Part shown: positions 19,146 through 31,354 of the stretch, in pieces | How positions within the stretch are numbered: position 1 is the first letter of the stretch | How the letters are laid out: each line of letters starts with the position of its first letter | DNA from: Thinopyrum elongatum | Lineage: Eukaryota; Streptophyta; Magnoliopsida; Poales; Poaceae | Assembly: GCA_011799875.1 (NCBI GenBank) | Contig: CM022298.1 | Span: forward strand, 265,229,757-265,293,756 | Length of the DNA: 64,000 nt | Reading direction: 5' to 3' | Notes under the pieces: model-generated | Databases searched by the model: none | What the model was told of the DNA's origin: nothing | The model's input: only the letters and a program-made list of their open reading frames with translations | Translations under genes and position numbers: made by a program

Positions 19146-20755
19146 GGATGCCATCCGAGGAATCCCCAAGCTTAGACGCTTGGGTCTTCCTTGAATATTA
19201 CCTTGGGGTTCCCTGGGCATCCCCAAGTTTAGGGTCTTGCCGCTTCTTATTCCTTCATCCATCATGATCTCACCCAAAACTTGAAAACTTCAGCACACAA
19301 AATCCAACAGAAACCTCATGAGATCCGTTAGTATAATAGACAAATAATAAACTTTAGGTACTTTTGTAAACTCATTCATAATTATTCTTGCATAATACCT
19401 ACTATATTTTAACTTCTCCATAGCATCATTAAAACAAGCACACTATGCATAAAAACAGAATATGTCTAAAACAGAACAATCAGAAATGATATGAACAAAC
19501 TATACTTCTGTAACTGCTAAAAATATGAAAAATTAGGAAAATGTGGGAAATTTGTATGCCAATCATGTATAATTTTTTTAGAATTTTAGCACATTCCAGT
19601 GAATGATAGTAATTCCTGGACTAGGCGAAAAGTTTCTTTTTTTCACAGAATCAAGTCAACTATCAACCAAATCATCCCAAAGGCTTTAGTTGGCACAATC
19701 ACTAATTAAACTATAAAAACACAATCATTATTGTAGAAATAATCATGTCATTAAGAATAATAAAGTAAATCATAAAGATAAATATTGGGTTGTCTCCCAA
19801 CAAGCTCTTTCTTTATAGCCATTAAGATAGGCTTCAGATTTTGAATGATGCTGGCATAAAAGATATGAACTGAAATGCAAAGAGAGCATCATACAACATG
19901 TGAAAACCACACTTAAGTATAACCCTCTTCCTATGCATAGGCATTTTATAGGAAAACCAATTATCAACACAAACAACATCTAGCATATGCAAATAGGAAA
20001 AATGAAGCATTAATAATTTCAACATCAAGAGAGGTAATTGAATAACATGAAAGTTTTTACAACCATATTTTCCTCTCTCATAATAACTACATGTAGGATA
20101 ATAATCAAATTCAACAATATAGCTGTCAAATAAAATATTATTTTTATGATCCACATGCATAAAAGTTTTATAATCTTTCAAGATAGTGGGATTAACATCA
20201 ACTAAAGTCATGACCTCTCCGAACCCACTTTTATTAAAAAACTCATAAGATTGATTGTTCTCCAAAATGGTGTGATTATTTTTACCTGAAGTTGACACTC
20301 TTCCAAGCCCACTTCCAATAGTATTGTAAATTTTATCATCAATAATAGATTCATTATGAGGCTTAGAATTCTCAAGATCACAAGAAACATCATGATTATC
20401 ACCCCAATCATGATCATTAGCACAATTGATGTTAGAATTTATACTAACAACATTGCAATCATGCTTTTCTTTAAATAAGTGTATCCCAATAGAATTTTAT
20501 TTTATCACTTCTTCATTATTAGCTATTGGTTTACAAGAAGCAGCAAGTTTGAAAAGTTTGGTAAGTGGATGAGGATCTATATGTCTTTATTTTCTGTTTT
20601 TGTGTGATAACATGATTATTGCAAGCAAACAAGCAAAGTATTTTTTTGTGTTTTGATTTTTTATAACGAGACTAATAAAAGAAAATAAATAAAATAAAAG
20701 GTAGAGCAAGTAAATGATAATGTAAATGAAGGTACTTGTAGTTATTTGATGATGT
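19146..20755 (-). mobile_element. Athila/Sabrina-like element, internal region (right piece)
   Basis: AT-rich region directly inside the PBS at 20756. After removal of CACTA1 it continues into 6323-7336. It contains one minus-strand frame of note (19834-20298) but no gag, protease or RT, as expected for the long leader of this lineage or for a non-autonomous derivative. Confidence 0.65.
19834..20298 (-). pseudogene. Unrecognised ORF in the leader of the Athila/Sabrina-like element
   Basis: 154 codons on the minus strand with IVEFDYYPTCSYYERGKYGC and LKLLMLHFSYLHMLDVVC. Similar stretches (YYERGKYGCRNFH-like) are, from memory, common in repeated sequences of this lineage. No domain is assigned. 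The hydrophobic segment around residues 95-115 could span a membrane. It may be a relic of a longer element-specific frame. Confidence 0.4.
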
Positions 20756-20774
20756 CTCCCCGGCAACAATGCCA
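20756..20774 (-). other. Primer-binding site of the Athila/Sabrina-like element
   Basis: The minus strand reads TGGCATTGTTGCCGGGGAG, close to the TGGCGCCGTTGCCGGGGA form typical of plant Athila-lineage elements. It is preceded on that strand by the LTR end. Confidence 0.75.
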
Positions 20775-22234
20775 GAAATTCTTTCTGCTACATGTGAGCT
20801 GGGTTGGGATTTTCCTCGAAGAGGAAGGGTGGCAATATAGTAGCTGATAAGTATATACCTCAGTGAGAACCAAGGTTATCAAACCAATAGGATAAATGCA
20901 AATCCTAGTGAACAATACCTGCACTCACAAGAGCAAATACTTGCACCCAACGCGGGCAAAATGGTTGTCAATCCCCTTGAACTCGTTACTTGGAAGGATC
21001 AAATCTGGTAGTGGTAGATATATAAATTGCAAAGTAAAATAAAAGGTAATAAATTACAGCAAGGTATTTGGTTTTTCTAATATAATAATAATAGACCCGG
21101 GGGCCATAGTATTCACTAGAGGCTTCTCTCTCCAATAAATAGCATATGTGGTGGGTAGAAAAATTACTGTTGGGCAATTGATAGAAAAGCGCATAGTTAT
21201 GATGTTATTCATTGCAATGATCATGTATATAGGCATTATGTCCGTGACAAGTAGACCGACTCCTGCCTGCATCTACTACTATTACTCCACTTCGAGAGCA
21301 CTTCTATGCTTGCCTATCTACATATTAATTTCATGACAAACCGAGTAATGCATGAAATATGATGACATAATGTAGACATAATAAAACCAAGCAATATGAT
21401 TGAACCCCATCGTTTTACCCTTAATGGCAAAAATACAAACATGCCTCACTACCCCTTCTATCTTGAGGTGAGGACACCGCATGATTGAATCCATTACAAA
21501 GCACATCTACCACTGAAGATAAATCAATCTAGTTGGCCAAACCAATGGATAGATCAGAGAGAAATACAAAGGTATAACAATCATGCATAATAAAGTTAAG
21601 AAAAGACTCAATTACTTTCAATGAGTAATCTGATCAAAAGCACACAATTCATCGGATCCCACCAAACACACTGCAAAAGAAGATTACATCGGATAGAACT
21701 CCATGGAGATAATGGACAACTTTGATTGAAGATCGGAGAAAAAGGAGAAGCCATCTAGCTACTAGCTATGGACCCATAGGTCTATCATAAACTACTCACA
21801 CATCATTGGAGGTGCAACGAGGATGATATAGAAGCCCTCTGTCATCTATTCCCCCTTTGGAAGTGTACCAGAAAAGGCCTCCAAATAAGATCGCAGAAGA
21901 ACATAAGCTTGCGATGGCGAAAAAGTGTTTCGGGTGGCAATCTGTTGGTTTGGGAACATGTCTGAATTTATGGAGATGGAATTAGGTCAAATGGAGCTAC
22001 GTGGGGCCCATGGGCTAAGGTGCCGCACCCCCTAGGGGCACGCCATGTGAGCTCGTTGCTCTCCCATATATCTTTTGGCCTCCTCCCGAACGTTCTGGGT
22101 CCCTTCTGGTCCAGAAAAAATCACCGTAAAGTTTAATCGTGTTTGGACGTCGTTTGCTACTAATTTTCCGAAAAGCCAAAAACAAGCAAAAAATAACAAC
22201 TAGCACTGGGCACCGAGTTACACTACTGGAATCT

Positions 22235-22600
22235 GGGTCTTTGCCATCTGCCAGCTCTTTGCCGTCTGCCAGCTGATGGCAAAGAGGCTCTTTGCCGTCT
22301 GTCTTCTCAAAGCAGACGGCAAAGAACCAGCTGATGGCAAACAGGGTCTTTGCCATCTGCGAGCTCTTTGCCGTCCGCCAGCAGACGGCAAAGAGTTCTT
22401 TGCCATCCGCCAGCAGACGGCAAAGTCCAAAGTGGACCCCACGGGGTACTGCACTGGGTAGGTCACACGGGCCACTTCTTTGCCGTCTGCCAGCAGACGG
22501 CAAAGATCTCTTTGCCGTCTGCCCACAGTTTCACGGCGGTGGCCGTCTAACGGTCATCCTCTTTGCCGTCCGCCAGCAGACGGCAAAGAGAAAAAAAACA
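22235..22600. repeat. Left subterminal palindromes of the Jorge-like element
   Basis: CTTTGCCGTCTGCCAGC followed by the complementary GCTGGCAGACGGCAAAG-type arm recurs at about 22237, 22290, 22350, 22395, 22478 and 22560, many as near-perfect hairpins. The right end carries the same words at 33030-33740. Confidence 0.85.
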
Positions 22601-22617
22601 GACGGCAATGCGGGGGG

Positions 22618-23220
22618 TTAATTTGGCCCCCCGCGCGCGCGCCCTCCTCCATCTCTTTCTCCCGCCTCCCCACCCTCTGCCTCCCGCACGCGCGCAGGCC
22701 GCCGCCGCCGCCGCCGCCCCCTCCCGCACAGGCCGCCGCCGCCGCCGCCCCCTCCCGCGCAGGCCGCCGCCGCCGCCCCCTCCCGCACAGGCCGCCGCCG
22801 CCCCCTCCCTTTCCACCGCCGCCGCCGCCCCCCTCCTCCACCCCCGCCGCGTCCCCCCTCCCGCTCCACCGCCGCCTCCCTCCCTCCCTCCTCCAACGCC
22901 GCCCCCCTCCCTCCCTTCCTCCATCGCCGCCCCCTCCCCCTCCACCACCGGGGCCCCTCCCCTCTCCACCACCGGCGCCCCCTCCCTCCTCCACTGCCGC
23001 TGCCCCCTCCGGTGCTCGCCGGCTCCGCGCCTCCGCCACTGACGCCGCCCGCTCCGCCGCTCTCCCTCTCTCCGGCTCTCCTCTGCGGGCTGCGGCTCTA
23101 CTGCTCTGCACGCCGGCTCTGCTCCGGGCTCCGGCCTCGCTTGCCCTGGTCTCCGCGACTCTGCCTGTCCGCCACGCCGTCTGCCGCAGCCGCAGCCGCA
23201 CTGAAGAGCCGGATTGGTAA
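22618..23220. promoter_or_regulatory. GC-rich upstream block with (GCC)n units
   Basis: Very GC-rich and pyrimidine-rich on the plus strand. It starts with a unit of the form CAG-(GCC)n-CCCTCCCGC that occurs four times (about 22695-22815), with n falling 7, 6, 5, 4. Long open frames on both strands (proline- or glycine/arginine-rich) are low-complexity artefacts. By position it is the promoter/5' leader region of the transposon genes. Confidence 0.5.
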
Positions 23221-23999
23221 TGGACAGACTCACTCACTCACAGACAGGATAATATGTGCATGTGCATTGTGCTACACTGACTGCTACTGCCTTGCTGTTG
23301 TTGTTAAAATTTTGTAGATTGAACATTTTTTGATCTGCTTGCTATAATGTTAGTATTTGCTACTGCAGTACTGCTTATCGTTGTTGCTACTGACCAAATA
23401 ATTACTGAGCGAGAAATATTTGCAAAGGTTGATGATGATGCTATTATATATCGCTTTCAAGACTATAGATTTCGCAAAGGAACTTTACCTCGTCGTAGTA
23501 GCAAGTTTTCAACTTTGTACAATGTTAATTGTTTCACTTGATGTTTATGTCTTCTCTCATGAAATTTCACCCTGACCCTGACCCCGACACCCTGATCGAC
23601 ACCCTGATCGACCCCGACATACGACATCCTGACATCCCGATCGACACCTACACCCTGACACCACACCCCGACCCTGCCCCGACCCCGACCCCGACGGGGT
23701 CATATATTTGTGAATTATGAGTTAGGTCGTATATTTTTCAATTTTGTTATGCAAAACATCATATATATTTGTGTTAATCAGGTGGATTTAAAATGTGCAG
23801 TTGTTTCATCGCTGCAAGGGTGTGGTGTTTGACGACCTCCCCGTGCGTTCGACGAGCTCCGCCCCTGCTTTCCTTGGTGAGCACAAATGACATCTCCTCC
23901 TCCCCCCTACATTTGCTCTATTCCGGTCTTCGTGCCAATGAAACTAGCTAGCTATAGGTGTCCGTCATCAGTATGCATAACCACTATGCGTCTCCCGTT
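23221..23999. other. Leader region between the GC-rich block and the hairpins
   Basis: No gene seen. Contains a degenerate short repeat of CCTGACC/CCCGACA/CCTGATCGA words at about 23570-23695. A possible leader exon at 23795-23870, ending TTTCCTTG/GTGAGC, would encode VFDDLPVRSTSSAP-like residues. Splicing here is speculative. Confidence 0.35.
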
Positions 24000-24062
24000 C
24001 GAAAGGGTTACATCTATAAATATGCATGCATTTGCATATTTATAATCGTGATTCTTTCGAAT
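24000..24062. repeat. Short hairpin upstream of the transposase
   Basis: TTCGAAAGGG...TATAAATATGCA pairs with TGCATATTTATA...TTCTTTCGAA, an imperfect dyad of about 28-bp arms around a 6-base centre. Confidence 0.65.
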
Positions 24063-24085
24063 TGTCCAACGTTATCCATGGACAG

Positions 24086-24301
24086 CCCGAGTATGTGTAG
24101 ATTGGGTTCGTTTTCCTATATGCTCTGCTCCGGATCCGATGCAGAATTTCGTCAGTGCCTCCCTGTTGTTCTCCGGGTACACATCCTCTCTGCTTATTGC
24201 CGAGACGTGTATCAGGAGAACAGCGGGGAGGTGCTGCCGAAATTTTGCGTCGGATCCGGAGCAGAGCATGGGAAAACGAACTCAATCTACACATACTCGG
24301 G
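24086..24301. repeat. 216-bp inverted repeat (foldback) upstream of the transposase
   Basis: The left arm starts CCCGAGTATGTGTAGATTGG and the right arm, complemented, starts CCCGAGTATGTGTAGATTGA. The arms align over about 95-105 bp, including GCTCTGCTCCGGATCCGA, with few mismatches and a small loop at about 24195. Mirror-image open frames on the two strands result from this symmetry. It could be a foldback MITE or a source of hairpin small RNA. Confidence 0.8.
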
Positions 24302-24435
24302 TGGGATTAGGACCTATCTTTACCTATTAGCATGTAGGTTGCATGGACGTAAGAGAACTGACAAACTCCATTAACTAATGGATATGGTTTGCTTAATGAT
24401 GTATATATTTATTGTCTGTCTAGTAGGAAGTCAAT

Positions 24436-27400
24436 ATGAGTGATCGTGCGTGGATGTACACCGGTTACACTAGTCAGAAAGTTTGGACCGGTGAATGGTT
24501 AACAAAAACCAAAGAGTTTGTTAGAGCCGCATTTGCTAATGGCCAGAGATTAAGCTGGTGCCCCTGTGTCCAGTGCGACAACTTTAATAAGAGGGACGAG
24601 CTTGAAATGAGTAAACACCTGCAGAAGTTTGGTTTTACGCCTGGTTACACGGTCTGGACATTTCATGGTGAGTCTGCCCAACGTGCCAGACCTGAGGTGG
24701 TTCGTCGTCGCACCGACGAGCATGGTACCGGGATGGAAGACATGGTGCAAGACTTTGACGATGCTCGGGACTCGGACGAGGAGATGGAGGAATCTGCAAA
24801 GGCCTTCACTGAAATGTTGGAGTCCTCAAAACGTCCTCTCCACGAGCACACTGAGCTTTGTCAGCTGGATGCCATCTCACAAATCATGGCTTTGAAGGCT
24901 CAGTTCAACTTGGGTAGAGAATGCTACGACGCGATGATGACAGTATTCGGACGATTTCTACCCAAAGGCCATGTGCTACCTACAAACCTGTACCAGTCAG
25001 ACAAAATCCTCCGTGCTCTTAAGATGCCCTATGAGAAGATACATGCCTGTGAGAAAGGATGTGTCTTATTTAGGCACCAGTATGAGGACTTGAACTATTG
25101 TCCCATTTGCGAGTCATCCAGGTATGTTGTGGTAGACAATGGTATGGGTGAGAAGACGCAGACCAAAATACCCGTTAACGTTCTTCGGTATTTGCCAATC
25201 GTACCAAGACTTCAACGTCTTTTCATGGTCAAAGAGACGGCCAGACATATGACATGGCACAAAACGGGCAAAAGAACCGAACGTGATGCAGATGGGAATG
25301 TGATGATGGTGCACACATCGGATGGTGAAGCGTGGAAGCGCTTCGATGCATTACGTAAGGAAAAAACGGCAGATCCAAGGCATCCTCGAGTCGCCGTCAG
25401 CACGGATGGGTTCAGTGTGTATGGTCAGACGGCAACCCAATACAGTTGTTGGCCCGTGTTTGTCATTCCACTCAATCTCCCCCCCGGACAGATTATGCAA
25501 AGAAAGAACATTTTCCTGACGTTGATAATTCCAGGGCCCAACTATCCGGGGAAGAATATGAATGTGTACATGCAGCCGCTTAAGGACGAATTGCAAGAAG
25601 CTTGGGATAATGGGTTCAAGACATACGACGCCTTTAGCAAACAGAACTTCATAATGCGTGCCTGGTACATGTACTCGACGCATGACTTGCCGGCGTATGC
25701 GCTATTCGTTGGCTGGTGTGTGCATGGAAGGTTCCCGTGCCCCACATGCAAGGGAGCTCTTGAGTTTCGTTGGCTGACCGCAGGGCACAAGTATAGTTGC
25801 TTTGACTTGCATAGACCGTTTCTGGATCCTCACCATAAGTTCAGGAAAGGCAAGAAGAACTTCATGAAAGGTAGAGTTGTCAAACACTCTGCACCACCTG
25901 CGTTGACAGGCCAACAAACCCTAGATCAGTTAAACGCTCTCGAGCCAGATCCAGTGCGTCCAGGGTATTTCAAGGGGTATAATAAGGAACACGCCTGGAC
26001 TCACAAGACATGCTTATGGGATCTGCCTTACTTCAAAGACCTCCTTTGCCCACACAACATCGACGTGATGCACACCGAAAAGAACATCGCCGAAGCCATT
26101 TTTGGCACATTGTTCGGCATAGAGGGGAAGTCAAAGGATAATCCTAAGGCTAGAGTCGATCAAGAGGAGCTATGTGATAGACCGTTACAAAACATGCAAG
26201 ATCCGAAAGGAAAGCGGAACTTCACGAAGCCAAAGGCATGGTTCAATCTTGGAAGGCCAGCTATGAGGGAAATTATTCTGTGGGTGAAAATGCAGTTGAT
26301 GTTCCCCGATGGGTATGCAGCAAATCTAAAGAGGGGAGCGAGTCTTGAAAAATTGAAAATATTTGGTCTAAAAAGTCATGATTGGCACATATGGATTGAG
26401 CGGATAATGCCGGTGATGTTGCGTGGCTTCATCCCTGAGGATGAATGGCTAGTACTGGCAGAGCTGAGCTATTTCTTCCGTGTTCTTTGTGCGAAAGAAC
26501 TATCGCCTGGCCTCCTCAAAGAAATGGAACAGTTGGCACCGGAGTTGATCTGCAAGTTAGAGAAAATCTTTCCGCCGAGCATGTTTAATCCAATGCAGCA
26601 CTTGATTTTGCATCTCCCGACCGAGGCAAGATTGGGAGGGCCCGTGCAAAATCGTTGGTGCTACTCAACTGAGAGAATGCAGAAGACGCTTCGAGCAAAA
26701 TGTAAAAACAAACGTAGAATTGAAGCATCGATGGCCGAGGCATTCATCACTGAGGAGGCGGCAAACTTCGTGACAGCACACTACGAAGCCAAAAATCGTC
26801 ATTTGCATAATCCGAAGCCTCGGTACAATGCTGACGACCCTAAAAAGGGTCAACCTCAGCCTATTCAAAGGGGATCTCGCACCAGCCAGTGGTTGGAAAC
26901 CAGTACCGTTGGGTGTTGAAGAATGGCGGACCATTTCGCTGTATCTCTTCAACAACCTAACAGAAGTGTGGCCGTACATCGAGTAAGATCTCCGTACATT
27001 GTTTCGCAATTTCTAATTCCTTTGAACTGCTCTTATTCCGGGATATTTGATGCAGTCGATACGTCGCCATATTCTCGTATGGTGCAGTGATACAAAAGGA
27101 TTCCATCGAAGAGTATGAGCTTCTCGCAAAGCAAGGAGGCGCCTATCCCGGTTTCATCTCTTGGTTCAAACAAACGGTAATTTCCATTAGACCATTTCAT
27201 TTCTTTGGCTAATTTGCGACTAATGCAACAATCCTTTCGTATTAAACTTGTAGGCTAATTCAGAGATTATGGATGCCGAATTGAGACAAGTAGCTAATGG
27301 TTTTGACTATAAGGTCCGTTCATTTGACAAATACGACATCAACGGGTATCACTTTCGTACCTATGGCAAAGAGCTATCTATGGCCGACCGAAAGTCTACA

Positions 27401-28069
27401 AATTGTTGTGTCTCTGCTATCGGCGAAGGAGGTATTGAGTATTATGGAAGAGTTGAAGCAATTTATGAACTTCAATTCTATGGTGAAAACCCACCAAACG
27501 TCGTAGTCTTCAGATGTTATTGGTTCCAGCCAAAGGATACTAGAAGGACTCATGAACATATAGGGCTAGTCGAAATCAAACAAAGCACCCATTTGGATGT
27601 TCCCGATGTCTATATTACGGCTCAACAGGCAACCCAAGTTTTCTATCTACCGTGGGCCTGTCAAAGTGATTCAAATCTCAGTGGTTGGGATGTCGTTTAT
27701 GAAGTGCCGCCACGTGTTAGACCACCTCCCCCCAATGAAGAGGATTATGACCAAGACACATATGACGAAGGAGAATTCTTCCAAGAAACACGTCTTTCCA
27801 AAAAACATTTCAAGAACCGCTCAACTGTACCCCTGAACATTGAAGTAGACAGCGATAGTGAATCCGACTTCACCCCTGAGCCGGAACAAGAAGAGCCGGA
27901 ACAAGAAGAAGTTACTGCTGCAGATGACCTTTCAATGCTTGAACAATTACGTAAAGGAGGCCTTCCACATGTTGATGCATTTATTAATGATGATGATGAG
28001 CTCATCCCTGATAGTGATGATGATGATGCATTTAATGATCCCGGAGCATATATAGACGATTCAGAGTAA
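24436..28069 (+). pseudogene. TNP2-type CACTA transposase, 3 exons, one frameshift
   Basis: Exons: 24436-26982, 27056-27176 and 27254-28069, with GT-AG borders (GTAAGA, GTAATT donors; TGCAG, TGTAG acceptors). It starts MSDRAWMYTGYTSQKVWTGE, a Transposase-associated domain (residues about 3-80, with WCPCVQC). A CEKGCVLF..YCPIC zinc-like pair is near 205-230. Transposase_21 follows, with STDGFSVYG near 320 and GWCVHGRFPCPTCKG near 435. A DUF4218-like part starts near 650 (LPVMLRGFIPEDEW variant, LAELSYFF). Exon 3 is DUF4216-like (YYGRVEAIYELQFYG) with an acidic tail. The frame shifts near 26840-26860 in an A-run: the long ORF ends at 26919, but downstream coding resumes at LSLFKGDLAPASGW. Otherwise intact. 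Confidence 0.88.
26983..27055 (+). other. Intron 1 of the TNP2-type gene
   Basis: Starts GTAAGATC after codon bases GA and ends TTTGATGCAG. Joining restores IDRYVAIFSYGAV in frame. Confidence 0.85.
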
Positions 28070-28084
28070 TATTAGTAATGTCAG

Positions 28085-28203
28085 GTATTCAATTTTTTAT
28101 TATGTTCATGATGATGATACTCTTAAATTATATACATAGTATTCATGTCAGTTATTCAAATTTTTTATGTTATACTAATGTCGTTTACTTTTTGTCATTG
28201 CAG
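28085..28203 (+). other. Possible intron linking the two transposon genes
   Basis: After the TNP2 stop (28067-28069) the sequence AATGTCAG/GTATTC looks like a donor. TTTTTGTCATTGCAG/GTGTTGACAGG is a strong acceptor 12 bp before the next ATG (28215). This would be a leader intron of the second gene or a splice within a read-through transcript. Confidence 0.45.
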
Positions 28204-28214
28204 GTGTTGACAGG

Positions 28215-31200
28215 ATGGTGGGCAAGGGTCCAGAGCGCTCTGAGCCTCGTGCGAGCGCTCCTGGGAGGGGTGCTTCCATTATTCCAGCCCAGCCCCTCCG
28301 GAGAGCGCTGCTAGACAGTATGCAGTCAGCACCGGCGGGCCCTTCTTCTTCGGCCGGCAGAGGTCGGGGGAGGACAAAGAAGGCTGCTAGAGGTGGACGT
28401 GGTAGCGGGAGAGGTAGGAAGGCTGCTACGCCTTCCTCGCCGCCACCCCTAGCTGATTCACCCGACCACAGTACCGCTCCGTCTGACGTGGACCCATCTC
28501 GGACTCCGGTCCATGAGCCTCCGGTCGTCGATTCTTCGGCCCACCAGACTCGGGTCGCGGATCCTTCGCCCCACCAGACTGGGGTCGCCTCTCCTTCGCG
28601 CCACCAGACTCGGGTCGTGGATCTTTCGCGCCACCAGACTGGGGTCGCTGATCCTTCGCGCCACCAGACTCTGGGCGCCTCTCCTTCGCCCCACGTGAGT
28701 CCGGTCCCAGAGTCTTCGTCCCAGAAGACTCCAGTCCCGGAGTCTTCTTCGCACGAGACTCCAGATGCTAGTGGCCCTACTGATGATAGCGAGGACACCT
28801 TCTCTGATGATAGCTACAGCGAGGGCGAGATGGTTGACAAGGGCAAGAAGGTCTACCAGCGTGGCGGTACAAAGCTCCCGCCCGTGCCGATGACCCCCGA
28901 CCAGAGGTGGTTGATACAGCCTAATGGGTTGAAGTAAGTGAATTTACTCTTTTTTAACCTTTTGCCTTCATGTTTCTTCAAATTAATATCTAATGCATTG
29001 GCCTTGACATACTGCAGGGGCTGGGTACACCCCCGTGGTGTCCGCAGGCCCAACCAGGTCCTTGGTGTGCTTTGCCGGCAGCACTTCCCTGGGTGGGTCA
29101 CGTTGCCCGGTGAGGGTCAGGTTCCACAGCTAGCACTTAGCTGGGAGCTGTACGAGGCTGCCCCGGCCCCGCCGGGGGAGATGGTCGCCGGTGTCGAGTG
29201 CGAGACGGTGGCCGACATTGTGTTCCGTCAGTTCTGGGTAATTTCTCCTTTACAGAATTAAAGATCAACAGTACGTAGTGATTTTACTAATCAGCGTTGT
29301 CTTGTTTGACTGCAGACCTTCTACAGGATTTCAGATGGAGAGCAGGAGGCTGCGGCTTCGGTTGTCGAAGTCGAGTGCAAGCGCCTACTTAAGAACTTAC
29401 GGCACGAGGCTCGGCTGCAGGCCGTTCGAGACTACTACGCCTCGAAGGGTATTAGGAGGGCGAAGAAGAAGTGTCGCGGCAAGTTTCTGACTAAGGAGAA
29501 GTACATGCTGGTAATTACCTATTCTTAAGGCCTTGAACTTAGTTCTCTTGATTTAATTCGTAGGCGTAGCGCTGAAATTTCTCTTGACTAACTTAGGTGC
29601 CCCCGAGATGGTGTGCGGATAGGATGGACTGTTGGGAGGCGTTGGTGGATGAGTGGTGCTCTCCCAAATGGCTAGTCGAACACCAAAGGGCCAAGGATAA
29701 GCGTGCCCAAATGGTTGGTGTGCCACACCATCAAGGGAGCTCCGACCTGTTTGAGTACGGGGGTCACTGGGTATGTGGTTTGCTTCATGATTCATGCAAT
29801 TTCATTCTACATGATAGCATTTTTCCTTGGATAGCTCAATAATGCTTACTTAGTTAAAAAATGGCATAACTACCTTGGATAGCTCAATAATGACCTAAAC
29901 TTAGTTTAGCTCGTTCATTTATGACATAATTAGCTCTAAAATGACATAATATGCTTTAGTTAGCTAAAAAATTGCATAACTACCTTTGATAGCTCAATAA
30001 TGACGTAAAATAATCTTAGCTTGTTAATTTATGACATAATTAGCTCTAAAATGACATAATAACCTAAGATAGCTCTATAAAATGCCTAAATATACTTTAG
30101 TTAGCTAAAAAAAGGCATAACTACCTTGGATAGCTCAATAATGACATAATTAGCATAGTTTGGTCAAAATGGGCATAATAATCTTGGTTACCTCCAAAAT
30201 GACCTAAACTTAGCTTTTTTTCCTCAAAAATGACATAATAACCTTACTTAGCTCCAAAATGACCTTATTTACATAGCAATTTCAATCTTCATGCTAGCTT
30301 GAGCCCTTGACTAATATTTTGTTCCTCTCTCTCAGTCGCACCACAACAAGAAGCCCGTGCCAAGTCTGTTCGACCTCTATGGCATGGCCCATAGTGCCCC
30401 GTACAAGAAGGCCAAGGCATTCTCGGAGTCTGACCTAGATCATCCAGAGACCTTCACCAACATCTCCTCCCGCAACAAGCTCGTGAGGTACAGAGACGAG
30501 GGGAAGGCAAGGAAAGGGGAGGACTTTAACCCGAGCCAGGATCCTTTTGATACAGAGCTGGTTATGATATCTGGTGGTGGGAGGTCCCATGGCTCGATAG
30601 CCATTGGTGATGGACTGATACGTTGTCCTAAGACTCTCACACAGATCAAGAAGCGCCAGAGTAGCTCTGATCCTGAGATAATGCCTCGTGCACGGCCATC
30701 GGAGCTCGCCATGGCGGTTAGTTATACAGACTCGGATACCTTTCCTATCCATTACATTGTGTGTGCGTCTGTCGATGATTACAATGCTAACGAGGAGTGG
30801 TGTGTTGCAGGCTGCTCTTGAGAAAGAGAGAGCAAACACGCAGACGCTTTTGGAGGCGGCAAGAAGGCAGGCGGAGGAGAGGGAGAGGGAGCTGGAGGAG
30901 AGGACGGCCAGGCTGTTGGAGGAGGAGAGGAACCGGAACGATGCTCAAAACCGGGCCCTATACAACATCTTGGTGGTACGTTTCTCCTGCATATTAGCCA
31001 AATCATGCACATAATGTTTGTTCCATTACTAACTAATATGACTAACTCGTGAGAACCAAATGTGTAGAGCATGTGCGAGAAAAGCGGTCAGACCCCTCCG
31101 CCGATGCCCCAGATTGCTCCGGCGACCACGGTGAGTTTGATTTGAACGGTCGTTAGTTACTAGTATTCACATTTATGTTGCATCATGCTAACGAGACATT

Positions 31201-31337
31201 GGAAATGATCTTTGGTGTAGAATGCTTCCCGACAAGCATCAACCGATGCTTCTCCGTCTGGCCTTGGTGGAACCCCGACCGGCCCTTCACCTCAGTCTGG
31301 CACTGGCGCAGCCCCGACCGGTCCTTCACCTCCGTGA
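28215..31337 (+). CDS. Second CACTA gene (Transposase_24 / TNP1-like), 8 exons, open throughout
   Basis: Exons: 28215-28933, 29018-29237, 29316-29510, 29597-29770, 30336-30716, 30811-30975, 31068-31130 and 31221-31337. Every border is GT-AG, and the sum is 2,034 bp, giving 677 residues with no stop. Exon 1 is basic and proline/serine-rich with a repeated (S/R)HQTxVxD(P/L)S unit and an acidic patch before KLPPVPMTPDQRWLIQP. Exons 2-5 carry the conserved core: HFPGWVTLPGEG, CADRMDCWEALVDEWCSP, SHHNKKPVPSLFDLYGMAHS and TQIKKRQ, as in plant Ptta/En-Spm proteins. Exon 6 is a coiled coil (EERERELEERTARLLEEERN). In the family such proteins bind the subterminal repeats; that role is inferred. The intact frame is notable. 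Confidence 0.85.
29771..30335. repeat. Intron 4 with degenerate tandem repeats
   Basis: Units of about 100-120 bp built from TAGCTCAATAATGACCTAAA, TTTATGACATAATTAGCTCT and TTAGCTAAAAAATGGCATAA words recur from 29830 to 30260. The same words reappear after the gene (31355-32610), so the intron and 3' flank share an origin. Confidence 0.7.
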
Positions 31338-31354
31338 TAACGGTATTTTTCTTC

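Noticed and set aside
19834..20298. Envelope-like gene of the Athila-type element
   Set aside because: It lies just inside the PBS on the leader side, not at the 3' end where env-like frames sit, and it lacks a signal peptide.
22480..23237. Long proline-rich and glycine/arginine-rich open frames on both strands
   Set aside because: Open in nearly all frames because of GC-rich low complexity; no domain and no splice support.
23565..23700. Telomere-like repeat from CCCTGACC/CCCGACC words
   Set aside because: The words are degenerate and lack the CCCTAAA unit of plant telomeres.
23958..24374. Mirror-image small proteins on both strands near 24.0-24.4 kb
   Set aside because: They are the two arms of the 216-bp inverted repeat read in both directions.
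28175..28798. Minus-strand 207-codon frame opposite exon 1 of the second CACTA gene
   Set aside because: A shadow of a GC-rich exon with repeats; the plus strand has the splice structure and conserved core.
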